The translations under genes were made by a program, and so were the position numbers. A DNA stretch of 22,104 nt from Gammaproteobacteria bacterium (GTDB taxonomy: Bacteria > Pseudomonadota > Gammaproteobacteria > Natronospirales > REEB76), in assembly GCA_028871235.1 (NCBI GenBank), contig JAGWNO010000010.1, forward strand, positions 1 through 22,104, written 5' to 3'. This document shows positions 7,315 through 14,324 of this stretch, one piece after another. Position 1 is the stretch's first letter. Each line of letters begins with the position of its first letter. The notes beneath the pieces were generated by a model, which saw only the letters and a program-made list of their open reading frames with translations, did not search any database and had not been told where the DNA came from.

Positions 7315-7848
7315 ATGTCCAGAATCGCAAGACAACCGATCCCGCTGCCCAAGGGCGTCGAAGCCACGGTGGCCGGCAATGCCGTAACCATCAAGTCCGC
7401 CAAGGGCAGCTTGACGATCGCCGTGCATCCGCAGGTCGAGGTGCGCAACGAAAACGGCGTGCTGCACGTAGCCGTGCAGGCCGCGCATCCTGAAGCGGAT
7501 GCCGCCGCCGGCACCACGCGTGCGCTGTTGAACAACGCCGTCAGGGGCGTGACCCAGGGCTTCCAGAAGAAGCTGGAGCTCGTGGGCGTCGGCTATCGCG
7601 CCCAGACCCAGGGCAAGACGCTCAATCTGACTCTGGGCTTCTCGCATCCGGTGAACTACAAGGTGCCGGACGGCATCAGCATCGAGACGCCGAGCCAGAC
7701 CGAGATCATCATCAAGGGCAGTGACCGGCAGAAAGTCGGCCAGGTGGCCGCTGATATCCGCGGCTTTCGGCCGCCGGAACCCTACAAGGGCAAAGGCGTG
7801 CGCTACTCCGACGAGCGCGTGGTCATCAAAGAGGCCAAGAAGAAATAA
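7315..7848 (+). CDS. rplF: 50S ribosomal protein L6
   Basis: The 177-residue product equals the E. coli length. It begins MSRIARQPIPLPKGVE, has ALLNNAVRGVTQGFQKKLELVGVGYRA across the domain junction (about residues 65-91), and ends with the conserved EPYKGKGVRYSDE segment. L6 lies near the sarcin-ricin loop and is needed for binding of elongation factors. AAGGA at 7302-7306 lies 8 nt before the ATG. Confidence 0.97.
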   Translation: MSRIARQPIPLPKGVEATVAGNAVTIKSAKGSLTIAVHPQVEVRNENGVLHVAVQAAHPEADAAAGTTRALLNNAVRGVTQGFQKKLELVGVGYRAQTQGKTLNLTLGFSHPVNYKVPDGISIETPSQTEIIIKGSDRQKVGQVAADIRGFRPPEPYKGKGVRYSDERVVIKEAKKK

Positions 7849-7863
7849 CGGGTGGTATAAGCG

Positions 7864-8232
7864 ATGGATAAGAAGCCGATGGAAAAGAAACTCGCGCGCC
7901 TGCGCCGCGCCCGCCGTGCCCGCGCCAAAATCCGCGAGCTGGCGGCATATAGGCTGTGCGTGCATCGCACACCGAGCCACATCTACGCGCAGATCATCGC
8001 CCCCCAGGGCGACAAGGTGGTGGTTGCCGCCTCCACGCTCGAGTCCGGCGTGAAGCAGGGCCTGAAACATACCGGCAACATCGCCGCCGCCGCGGCGGTG
8101 GGCAAGGCTATCGCCGAGAAGGCCAAGCGCGCCGGCATCAGTGCCGTGGCCTTCGACCGTTCCGGGTTCCGCTACCACGGCCGGGTCAAAGCGCTGGCCG
8201 ACGCCGCCCGTGAACACGGTTTGCAGTTTTAA
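7864..8232 (+). CDS. rplR: 50S ribosomal protein L18
   Basis: The 122-residue product matches L18 (E. coli 117) from RRARRARAKIREL through HRTPSHIYAQIIAP, VAAST and the conserved ending SGFRYHGRVKALADAAREHGLQF. It carries about five extra residues near the N-terminus (MDKKPMEKK). L18 brings 5S rRNA to the 50S subunit with L5. The Shine-Dalgarno is weak (GGTGG, 7851-7855). The ATG at 7876, also in frame, would give a shorter form, but the MDKK start agrees with the E. coli N-terminus. Confidence 0.96.
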   Translation: MDKKPMEKKLARLRRARRARAKIRELAAYRLCVHRTPSHIYAQIIAPQGDKVVVAASTLESGVKQGLKHTGNIAAAAAVGKAIAEKAKRAGISAVAFDRSGFRYHGRVKALADAAREHGLQF

Positions 8233-8241
8233 GGGTGCAGC

Positions 8242-8754
8242 ATGGCAAAAAAGATGGAAAACCTTCCGGAAAGCAACGACGGCCTCCAGGAGAAGCTCGT
8301 CTCTGTGAACCGCGTTGCCAAGGTAGTGAAGGGCGGCCGCCAGTTCGGCTTCACCGCGCTCACCGTGGTGGGCGACGGTGCCGGCAAGGTGGGCTTCGGT
8401 TACGGCAAGGCGCGGGAAGTGCCGAACGCCGTATCCAAGGCCATGGAGCAGGCGCGCAAGAACCTGCACAACGTGCAGCTGCGCGAAGGCACGCTCTTCT
8501 ACGCGACCCATGCGCGTCACGGCGCCACCCGCGTGTACATGCAGCCGGCCTCCGATGGTACCGGCATCATCGCCGGAGGCGCCATGCGCGCCGTGCTGGA
8601 GGTGGCGGGTGTGAAGAACGTGCTTGCCAAGAGCTACGGTTCGCGCAACCCCATCAACGTGGTGCGCGCCACCATGAATGCGCTCACCGGTGGGCGGTCG
8701 CCGCAGCAAATCGCGGCCAAGCGCGGCAAGACGCTGGACGAAATCAGGGATTAA
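8242..8754 (+). CDS. rpsE: 30S ribosomal protein S5
   Basis: The 170-residue product (E. coli 167) has the double-stranded RNA-binding-like N-domain with KLVSVNRVAKVVKGGRQFGF, the VGFGYGKAREVP motif and the GSRNPINVVRATM signature near the C-terminal domain. S5 helps form the mRNA entry channel and affects decoding accuracy; spectinomycin resistance maps to its N-terminal loop in other bacteria. AAGGG (8231-8235) overlaps the rplR stop. Confidence 0.97.
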   Translation: MAKKMENLPESNDGLQEKLVSVNRVAKVVKGGRQFGFTALTVVGDGAGKVGFGYGKAREVPNAVSKAMEQARKNLHNVQLREGTLFYATHARHGATRVYMQPASDGTGIIAGGAMRAVLEVAGVKNVLAKSYGSRNPINVVRATMNALTGGRSPQQIAAKRGKTLDEIRD

Positions 8755-8757
8755 GTC

Positions 8758-8952
8758 ATGGCGAAAAGCAAAGCCAAAGAACTCACGGTCACGCTGATGA
8801 AGAGCCCCTGCGGGCGGCTGCAGAGCCATCGCGACTGCGTGCGCGGCCTGGGGCTGCGCCGCTTGCGGCACACCGTGACTGTGGCGGACACCCCGGCGGT
8901 GCGCGGCATGATTGCCAAGGTGTACTACATGTTGCGGGTCGAGGAAACCTGA
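8758..8952 (+). CDS. rpmD: 50S ribosomal protein L30
   Basis: The 64-residue product is a short-type L30 (E. coli 59): LTVTLMKSPCGRLQSHRDCVRGLGLRRLRHTV followed by the DTPAVRGMIAKV motif. It is about five residues longer at the N-terminus than the E. coli protein (MAKSKAKE). AGGGA at 8746-8750 lies 7 nt before the ATG, and only three bases separate it from the rpsE stop. Confidence 0.96.
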   Translation: MAKSKAKELTVTLMKSPCGRLQSHRDCVRGLGLRRLRHTVTVADTPAVRGMIAKVYYMLRVEET

Positions 8953-8953
8953 T

Positions 8954-9388
8954 ATGCGTCTCAACAGCTTATCCCCCGCCGTCGGCAGCAAGACCGGCAA
9001 GAAGCGTCTCGGCCGCGGTATCGGTTCGGGCCTGGGCAAGACCTCGGGTAAGGGCCACAAGGGCCAGTACGCCCGCAAGGGCGGCTACCACAAGGTGGGC
9101 TTCGAAGGCGGTCAGATGCCGCTGCAGCGCCGCCTGCCCAAGGTGGGCTTCCGTTCACACCTCAAAGCCTCGCGCGCGGAAGTGCGCCTGGAGGCGCTGG
9201 CGCGGGTTACGGCCGAGGTCATCGATATGCTGGCGCTCAAGGCCGCCGGCTTGGTGCCATTGCAGACCGACAAGGTGAAAGTGATCCTCGCCGGCGAGCT
9301 CAAGAAGAAAGTCATCCTCAAGGGCGTGCAGGTCACCAAGGGAGCCAAGGCAGCCATCGAAGCGGCTGGTGGCAGGGTGGAGGACTGA
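8954..9388 (+). CDS. rplO: 50S ribosomal protein L15
   Basis: The 144-residue product equals E. coli L15. It begins MRLNSLSPAVGS, has the glycine-rich GRGIGSGLGKTSGKGHKGQ (residues 18-36) and GFEGGQMPLQRRLPK segments, and ends KGAKAAIEAAGGRVED. L15 is an assembly protein at the base of the central protuberance. The ATG at 8954 follows the rpmD stop by one base and has GAGGA at 8941-8945. An in-frame ATG at 8912 lies inside rpmD and is rejected. Its stop directly abuts the secY GTG. Confidence 0.97.
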   Translation: MRLNSLSPAVGSKTGKKRLGRGIGSGLGKTSGKGHKGQYARKGGYHKVGFEGGQMPLQRRLPKVGFRSHLKASRAEVRLEALARVTAEVIDMLALKAAGLVPLQTDKVKVILAGELKKKVILKGVQVTKGAKAAIEAAGGRVED

Positions 9389-10726
9389 GTGTCGCGCACC
9401 GGCGCCAGCATCATGGGCTCCCTGTCGGAGATCGGGAAGCTCACCGACCTCCGTCGGCGGCTGCTGTTCCTGATCGGCGCCTTGGTGGTGTTCCGCATCG
9501 GCACCCACATCACGGTGCCGGGCATCGACCCGGCGGCCCTGGCGCGGCTGTTCGACCAGCATTCCGGCGGCCTGCTGGACATGTTCAACATGTTCTCGGG
9601 CGGCGCACTCAAACGCCTGTCCATATTCGCGCTGGGCGTGATGCCCTACATCTCGGCCTCCATCATCATGCAGATGCTGGCGGTGGTGGTGCCAAGCCTC
9701 GAACAGTTGCGCAAGGAAGGCCAGTCGGGCCAGCGCATCATCACGCGCTATACCCGCTATGGCACGGTGGCGCTGGCGTTCTTCCAGTCGCTGGGAGCGG
9801 CGCTGGCGCTGCAGAGCCAGGGCGTGGCGGTACACGCGGGGACCAGCTTCGTGTTCACGGCCACCATCAGCCTGGTCACCGGCACCATGTTCCTCATGTG
9901 GCTGGGCGAGCAGGTGACCGAGCGCGGCATCGGCAACGGCATCTCGATGATCATCTTCGCCGGCATCGTCGCCGGCCTGCCGGCGGCGGTGGCCGGCACC
10001 CTGGATCTGGTGCGCACCGGACAGATGTCGGTGATCGTGGCATTGCTGGTATTCGTGCTGGTGCTGGCGGTAACCGCGTTCGTGGTGTTCGTGGAACGCG
10101 GCCAGCGGCGCATCACCGTGAATTACGCGAAACGCCAGCAGGGCCGGCGGCTGTATGCAGCCCAGACCAGCCATCTGCCGCTGAAACTGAACATGTCGGG
10201 CGTGATCCCGCCGATCTTCGCGTCCTCGATCATCCTGTTCCCGGCGACTGTCGGCAACTGGTTCGGCAGCCAGTCCGGCTTCGGCTGGCTGCAGGTGTTT
10301 GCCGCGGCCGTGTCGCCGGGCCAGCCGATTTATATGTTGCTGTATGGCGGCCTGATCGTCTTCTTCTGCTTCTTCTATACCGCCCTGGTGTTCAATTCCA
10401 AGGAGACGGCGGAGAACCTGAAGAAGTCGGGTGCCTTCATCCCGGGCATCCGTCCGGGGCAGCAGACCGCGGGCTACATAGACAACGTGCTGACCAAACT
10501 GACCCTGTGGGGAGCGATCTACGTCACCGCCGTGTGCCTGCTGCCGGAATTCCTGATCGGCAAGTTCAACGTGCCGTTCTATTTCGGCGGCACCTCGCTC
10601 TTGATCATCGTGGTGGTGGTGATGGACTTCATGGCGCAGCTGCAGGCACACATGATGTCGCACCAGTACGAGGGCCTGCTGCGCAAGGCCAACCTCAAGG
10701 GTTACGGCCGCAGCGGCCTGCAATAA
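9389..10726 (+). CDS. secY: Protein translocase subunit SecY
   Basis: The 445-residue membrane protein (E. coli 443) is the channel subunit of SecYEG in the inner membrane. Visible features are LRRRLLFLIGALVVFRIG (first membrane helix), the plug region around MFNMFSGGALKRLSIFALG, the cytoplasmic loop with ERGQRRITVNYAKRQQGRR, and the PGIRPGQQT loop whose arginine matches the functional Arg357 of E. coli; about ten membrane segments can be seen. The start is probably GTG at 9389, directly after the rplO stop, with GGAGGA at 9379-9384. An ATG at 9413 has no Shine-Dalgarno. Confidence 0.96.
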   Translation: MSRTGASIMGSLSEIGKLTDLRRRLLFLIGALVVFRIGTHITVPGIDPAALARLFDQHSGGLLDMFNMFSGGALKRLSIFALGVMPYISASIIMQMLAVVVPSLEQLRKEGQSGQRIITRYTRYGTVALAFFQSLGAALALQSQGVAVHAGTSFVFTATISLVTGTMFLMWLGEQVTERGIGNGISMIIFAGIVAGLPAAVAGTLDLVRTGQMSVIVALLVFVLVLAVTAFVVFVERGQRRITVNYAKRQQGRRLYAAQTSHLPLKLNMSGVIPPIFASSIILFPATVGNWFGSQSGFGWLQVFAAAVSPGQPIYMLLYGGLIVFFCFFYTALVFNSKETAENLKKSGAFIPGIRPGQQTAGYIDNVLTKLTLWGAIYVTAVCLLPEFLIGKFNVPFYFGGTSLLIIVVVVMDFMAQLQAHMMSHQYEGLLRKANLKGYGRSGLQ

Positions 10727-10738
10727 GACGTTTTTGCC

Positions 10739-10765
10739 GGTCTCCGGCCGCAGCCGGGGCCTTTT
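10739..10765 (+). terminator. Terminator-like hairpin between secY and rpmJ
   Basis: CCGGC (10744-10748) and GCCGG (10753-10757) pair around the loop CGCA. The stem extends outward with a G-U and a C-G pair and, past a bulged T, GG/CC, and is followed by TTTT (10762-10765). The T-run is short, and rpmJ begins 13 nt further on, so it more likely reduces than ends transcription. Confidence 0.45.
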
Positions 10766-10777
10766 GGAGTGAGGACC

Positions 10778-10891
10778 ATGAAAGTACGTACATCGGTCAA
10801 GAAAATCTGCCGCAAGTGCAAGATCGTGCGGCGCGGCGGCGTGGTGCGGGTCATCTGCGAGGATGCCCGTCACAAGCAGCGTCAGGGTTGA
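10778..10891 (+). CDS. rpmJ: 50S ribosomal protein L36, zinc-ribbon type
   Basis: This 37-codon gene reads MKVRTSVKKICRKCKIVRRG and ends HKQRQG. Cys11, Cys14, Cys27 and His32 form the zinc-binding set of the C-plus type L36, so this copy depends on zinc; many bacteria keep a second zinc-free copy elsewhere. GGAGT at 10766-10770 lies 7 nt before the ATG. It stands between secY and rpsM, as in E. coli, and closes the spc group. Confidence 0.96.
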   Translation: MKVRTSVKKICRKCKIVRRGGVVRVICEDARHKQRQG

Positions 10892-10983
10892 GCGCTTTAG
10901 GCATTGATTTTCGAAGGGAATTTCAGCAAAATCACCCGTTTTCGCCCCGCCCCAGGCGGCGTGGGTTGAGGAGAGGCAGGTAA
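10892..10983 (+). promoter_or_regulatory. Spacer upstream of rpsM with possible alpha-operon promoter
   Basis: This 92-nt spacer is long for the cluster and occupies the place of the E. coli alpha leader, where S4 binds a pseudoknot. TTGATT (10904-10909) and CAAAAT (10927-10932) are spaced by 17 nt and could be -35 and -10 elements (4 of 6 matches each). A 5-bp hairpin CCGCC/GGCGG (10947-10959) follows, then a GAGGAGAGG ribosome binding region at 10969-10977. I could not derive a convincing pseudoknot by eye. Confidence 0.35.
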
Positions 10984-11367
10984 ATGGCCCGTATCGCTGG
11001 CATCAACATCCCGGCTAACAAGCATGTGGTGATCGGCTTGCAGAGCATCTATGGCATCGGCAGGAGCCGCGCGCAGCTTATCTGCGAGGCGGCCGGCATC
11101 AAGCCCGGCACCAAGGTGAAGGACCTGACCGACGCCGAGGTGGAAGCCTTGCGTACCAGCGTGGCCAAGTTCACTGTGGAAGGCGACCTGCGCCGCGAAG
11201 TATCCATGAGCATCAAGCGGCTCATGGATCTCGGTTGCTACCGGGGCCTGCGTCATCGCCGCGGCATGCCGGTGCGTGGCCAACGTACCCGCACCAACGC
11301 GCGTACCCGCAAGGGCCGGCGCAAGCAGGTGGCGGCCATCAGCAAACCGTCGGCACCGCCGACGTGA
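10984..11367 (+). CDS. rpsM: 30S ribosomal protein S13, altered C-terminal tail
   Basis: The product has 127 residues (E. coli 118). It matches S13 from MARIAGINIP through YGIGRSRAQ, EGDLRREVSMSIKRLMDLGCYRGLRHRRGMPVRGQ-type sequence and RTNARTRKG. After that it departs from the usual PRKPIKK ending and reads RRKQVAAISKPSAPPT. The S13 tail reaches the A- and P-site tRNAs, so a longer, less basic end is notable. The start has GAGGAG/GAGAGG upstream. It is the first gene of the alpha group and precedes rpsK by 18 nt. Confidence 0.96.
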   Translation: MARIAGINIPANKHVVIGLQSIYGIGRSRAQLICEAAGIKPGTKVKDLTDAEVEALRTSVAKFTVEGDLRREVSMSIKRLMDLGCYRGLRHRRGMPVRGQRTRTNARTRKGRRKQVAAISKPSAPPT

Positions 11368-11385
11368 TCAACCCAGGATGATTGC

Positions 11386-11844
11386 ATGACAGAAGAAGTC
11401 AAAGATTCCAAAGACACCAAGACGCCGGCCGAAGCATCGACAGCCGCAGCGGCGCCTGCTGCCGCACCTGTCGCGCCACGCAAGCGCGTCAAGAAGACCG
11501 TGATGGACGCCATCGCCCACGTGCACGCGTCTTTCAACAACACCATCATCACCATCACCGACCGCCAGGGCAATGTGCTGTGCTGGGCGACTTCCGGCGG
11601 CTCCGGCTTCCGCGGTTCCCGCAAGAGCACGCCGTTCGCGGCGCAGGTGGCGGCGGAGAAGGCCGGCAATGCCGCGCATGAATACGGTGTGCGCAATCTG
11701 GAAGTGCAGGTCAAGGGCCCGGGTCCCGGCCGCGAATCGGCGGTGCGCGCGCTGCACAACATCGGCTTCAAGGTGATGAACATCTCGGACGTGACGCCGA
11801 TCCCGCATAACGGCTGCCGTCCGCCGAAGAAACGCCGCGTATAA
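11386..11844 (+). CDS. rpsK: 30S ribosomal protein S11 with Ala-rich N-terminal extension
   Basis: The 152-residue product (E. coli 129) contains complete S11: HASFNNTIITITDRQGN, GGSGFRGSRKSTPFAAQVAAE, KGPGPGRES and the ending PIPHNGCRPPKKRRV. S11 is on the 30S platform near the Shine-Dalgarno helix. The first 31 residues are acidic then rich in Ala, Pro and Thr, about 23 residues longer than in E. coli, and probably disordered. The ATG at 11386 is backed by AGGA at 11375-11378. No later ATG or GTG lies before the conserved core at a better place, so the extension appears real. Confidence 0.95.
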   Translation: MTEEVKDSKDTKTPAEASTAAAAPAAAPVAPRKRVKKTVMDAIAHVHASFNNTIITITDRQGNVLCWATSGGSGFRGSRKSTPFAAQVAAEKAGNAAHEYGVRNLEVQVKGPGPGRESAVRALHNIGFKVMNISDVTPIPHNGCRPPKKRRV

Positions 11845-11866
11845 CCCTCATTTTTAAGGTCAGACC

Positions 11867-12487
11867 ATGGCTCGTTATCTAGGACCCAAGTGCAAACTTT
11901 CCCGGCGTGAGGGCACGGATCTGTTCCTGAAGAGCAGCGTCCGGTCGCTCGAGTCCAAATGCCGCATCGAATCCCAGCCCGGTCAGCACGGCCAGAAGCG
12001 CAATCGCCTGTCGGACTACGGTCTGCAGCTGCGCGAGAAGCAGAAACTGCGCCGTATGTACGGGGTGCTGGAGCGCCAGTTCCGCCGCTACTACAAGGAA
12101 GCCGCGCGCCGTACCGGTGCCACCGGTCAGTCGCTGTTGCAGATCCTCGAGTGCCGTCTGGACAACGTGGTGTACCGCATGGGCTTCGCCGCCACCCGCG
12201 CCGAGGCGCGGCAGCTGGTCGGCCACAAGGCCATCGAGGTGAACGGCAAGAACGTCAACATCCCGTCCTACCAGGTGCAAGCCGAAGACGTGGTGTCGGT
12301 GCGCGAGCGCTCCAGGAAGCAGCTGCGCATCCAGTCGGCCCTGCAGATCGCCAAGCAGGTCGGCTTCCCGGAATGGGTCGAGGTGGATGAGCAGAAGATG
12401 ACCGGCAAGTTCAAGACCGTGCCCGAGCGCACGGAAATCCTGCCGGACGTCAACGAAAACCTGGTCGTCGAGCTTTACTCCAAGTAA
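11867..12487 (+). CDS. rpsD: 30S ribosomal protein S4
   Basis: The 206-residue product equals E. coli S4: MARYLGPKCKLSRREGTDLFLK, the PGQHGQKRNRLSDYGLQLREKQK segment, the S4 RNA-binding domain with RLDNVVYRMGFAATRAEARQLVGH (about residues 101-124) and the ending NENLVVELYSK. S4 starts 30S assembly and, in E. coli, represses the alpha operon. It is the zinc-free form, lacking the N-terminal cysteine set (only Cys9 and Cys32 there). AAGG at 11856-11859 precedes the ATG. Confidence 0.97.
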   Translation: MARYLGPKCKLSRREGTDLFLKSSVRSLESKCRIESQPGQHGQKRNRLSDYGLQLREKQKLRRMYGVLERQFRRYYKEAARRTGATGQSLLQILECRLDNVVYRMGFAATRAEARQLVGHKAIEVNGKNVNIPSYQVQAEDVVSVRERSRKQLRIQSALQIAKQVGFPEWVEVDEQKMTGKFKTVPERTEILPDVNENLVVELYSK

Positions 12488-12515
12488 TTCGGTTTTTTTC
12501 GCGAAGGATTTTCCC

Positions 12516-13505
12516 ATGCAGGGTTCAGTGTCGGAATTCTTGAAGCCGCGCCTCGTAGGCGTGCAGGCGCAATCGGACCAACAGGCGCGTATCGTGCTCG
12601 AGCCGCTGGAGCGCGGTTTCGGTCACACGCTCGGCAACGCCTTGCGCCGCATCCTCCTGTCCTCCATGCCCGGCTGCGCCGTGGTGGAGGTGGAGATCGA
12701 GGGCGTGCTCCACGAGTACACCACCATCGAAGGTGTCCAGGAAGACGTGGTGGATATCCTGCTGAACCTCAAGCTGCTGGCCATCCGCATGCACGCCCGC
12801 GACGAGGCCACGCTGACGCTGGTCAAGAAGGGCCCGGGCGCCGTTACCGCTGGCGACATCCAGCTGGACCACGATGTGGAGATCATCAACAAGGATCTGG
12901 TGATCGCGCACCTGAACAGCGCCGGCTCCATCAACATGAAGCTGAAGATCAAGCGTGGGCGCGGCTACCAGCCCTCCAATCAGCGCCTGCAGTTCGATGA
13001 AGAGAGCCGCCCCATCGGCCGGCTGCAGCTGGACGCCTCCTTCAGCCCGGTGCGCCGCGTCACCTACACGGTGGAGAGCGCGCGCGTCGAGCAGCGCACC
13101 GACCTCGACAAGCTGGTCATCGAGATCGAGACCAACGGCACCATCGATCCGGAAGAAGCCATCCGCCGTGCCGCCACCATCCTTTCCGAGCAGCTGGCGG
13201 CGTTCGTGGATCTGAAAGGCCGCGAGGCCGGCCTCGGCCATGGCGCCGACGCACACTTCGACCCCATCCTGCTCAAGTCCGTGGATGAGCTGGAACTCAC
13301 GGTGCGTTCCGCCAACTGCCTGAAAGCCGAGAGCATCCACTACATCGGCGACCTGGTGCAGAAGACCGAGGTGGAACTCCTCAAGACCCCGAACCTCGGC
13401 AAGAAGTCGCTCACCGAGATCAAGGACGTGCTGGCACAGCACGGCCTGTCGCTCGGCATGAAACTTGAGAGCTGGCCGCCGGCGAGCCTGAAGAAGACCG
13501 CCTGA
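12516..13505 (+). CDS. rpoA: RNA polymerase alpha subunit
   Basis: The 329-residue product has the same length as E. coli alpha. The N-terminal domain (about 1-235) that dimerises and assembles beta and beta-prime contains GFGHTLGNALRRILLSSMPG (about 34-53). A linker follows, then the C-terminal domain (about 250-329) with RSANCLKAE, whose Arg264, Asn267 and Cys268 match the UP-element-binding Arg265, Asn268 and Cys269, and TPNLGKKSLTEIK. AAGGA at 12504-12508 is the ribosome binding site. It is followed by an unusually long, structured 152-nt spacer before rplQ. Confidence 0.98.
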   Translation: MQGSVSEFLKPRLVGVQAQSDQQARIVLEPLERGFGHTLGNALRRILLSSMPGCAVVEVEIEGVLHEYTTIEGVQEDVVDILLNLKLLAIRMHARDEATLTLVKKGPGAVTAGDIQLDHDVEIINKDLVIAHLNSAGSINMKLKIKRGRGYQPSNQRLQFDEESRPIGRLQLDASFSPVRRVTYTVESARVEQRTDLDKLVIEIETNGTIDPEEAIRRAATILSEQLAAFVDLKGREAGLGHGADAHFDPILLKSVDELELTVRSANCLKAESIHYIGDLVQKTEVELLKTPNLGKKSLTEIKDVLAQHGLSLGMKLESWPPASLKKTA

Positions 13506-13521
13506 CGCGGCTGTGACGGTA

Positions 13522-13632
13522 CTTACCGGCTGCGCTTCCTGCTCCGCCGGCAAGCCCGGGGCAATCTCCTGATTGCCCGTTCGCGGCGCTGCCGCGAACC
13601 CATTTACCTGACGCCTTTTGTCGACAGAAGGC
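13522..13632 (+). repeat. Four consecutive stem-loops between rpoA and rplQ
   Basis: Four inverted repeats stand in a row. First, CTTACCGGC (13522-13530) with GCCGGCAAG (13546-13554), one mismatch. Second, GGGCAATC (13559-13566) with GATTGCCC (13571-13578), perfect 8 bp, loop TCCT. Third, GTTCGCGGC (13579-13587) with GCCGCGAAC (13591-13599), perfect 9 bp, loop GCT. Fourth, GCCTTTTG (13613-13620) with CAGAAGGC (13625-13632), loop TCGA, one G-U pair. None is followed by a T-run. The function is unknown: an RNA leader of rplQ, an mRNA processing or stability site, or inserted palindromic repeats are all possible. Confidence 0.7.
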
Positions 13633-13657
13633 ATTTGACGAAACAAGGGTTGTAAGA

Positions 13658-14260
13658 ATGCGTCACCAGAATATCGGCAGACAACTGAGCCGCAACAGCT
13701 CCCACCGCGAAGCGCTGATGCGCAACATGGCGGCGGCCCTGCTGCGCTACGAGACCATCCATACCACCCTGCCCAAGGCCAAGGAGCTGCGGCGCGTGGT
13801 GGAACCGCTCATCACCCTGGCGAAGCAGGACAGCGTCGCCAAGCGCCGCCTGGCGTTCTCACGCCTGCGTGACGATGCGATCGTCGCCAAACTGTTCACC
13901 GACATCGGTCCGCACTACCAGGCCCGTCCCGGCGGTTATACCCGCATCCTCAAGCACGGTTTCCGTGCCGGCGACAAGGCCCCCATGGCGTTGATGCAGC
14001 TGGTGGACCGCGAAGCCCAGGCCGCGATCTCGATGGAAGAGCGCAGCACCGCCAAACCCAAGTCCGCGGACAAGGCCGCTGCCGCGAAGCCGGCCAGGAC
14101 CCCGAAGCCGGCCAAGGCGGAGAAAACCGCCAAACCGGACAAGGCCGCGAAGAAAGCCGCCAAATCCGCGAGCAAGGCCGCTGCCAAGGCGGACAAGACC
14201 GCCAGGAAGGCCGCCAAGAAAGCCACCAAAGCCGTCAAGAAAACCAAGTCCAAGGACTGA
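13658..14260 (+). CDS. rplQ: 50S ribosomal protein L17 with Lys/Ala-rich C-terminal tail
   Basis: Residues 1 to about 125 are standard L17 (MRHQNIGRQLSRNSSHREAL, LPKAKELRRVVEPLITLAK, YTRILKHGFRAGDKAPMALMQLVD), which sits by the exit tunnel. Unlike the E. coli protein (127 residues) it continues to 200. The last 70 residues contain 23 Lys and 24 Ala with KPAK, KAAK and KSASK-like units, resembling histone H1 or AlgP-type tails. The tail is in frame with no stop and is followed at once by the terminator. The DNA 12-mer AAGGCCGCTGCC occurs twice in it (14072 and 14174), which hints at repeat expansion. AAGGGT at 13645-13650 precedes the ATG. Confidence 0.95.
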   Translation: MRHQNIGRQLSRNSSHREALMRNMAAALLRYETIHTTLPKAKELRRVVEPLITLAKQDSVAKRRLAFSRLRDDAIVAKLFTDIGPHYQARPGGYTRILKHGFRAGDKAPMALMQLVDREAQAAISMEERSTAKPKSADKAAAAKPARTPKPAKAEKTAKPDKAAKKAAKSASKAAAKADKTARKAAKKATKAVKKTKSKD

Positions 14261-14286
14261 AGTCAGTCGCGGTGTGATGATCAAAC

Positions 14287-14310
14287 AGCCGGGCATAGCC
14301 CGGCTTTTTT
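14287..14310 (+). terminator. Intrinsic terminator of the ribosomal cluster
   Basis: AGCCGGGC (14287-14294), loop ATA, then GCCCGGCT (14298-14305) form a perfect 8-bp GC-rich stem followed by T at 14305-14310. It lies 26 nt after the rplQ stop. Flanking GTGAT (14274-14278) and ATCAC (14311-14315) could extend the structure. It ends the + strand cluster. On the - strand the same hairpin is followed only by TGTTTG, so it would be a weak terminator for the facing permease gene. Confidence 0.92.
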
Positions 14311-14324
14311 ATCACCGTCAGTTT

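Noticed and set aside
6877..9078. 733-codon open frame on the - strand opposite rpsH to rplO
   Set aside because: It lies across six well-recognised ribosomal genes, and its sequence is compositionally odd, as expected from an antisense shadow.
9413..9421. ATG as alternative start of secY
   Set aside because: There is no Shine-Dalgarno in front, while the GTG at 9389 has GGAGGA and gives a length matching SecY.
12498..12505. TTCGCGAA palindrome after a T-run before rpoA
   Set aside because: It is only an 8-base palindrome. The T-run precedes rather than follows it, so it is not a terminator for rpsD, and chance is a fair explanation.
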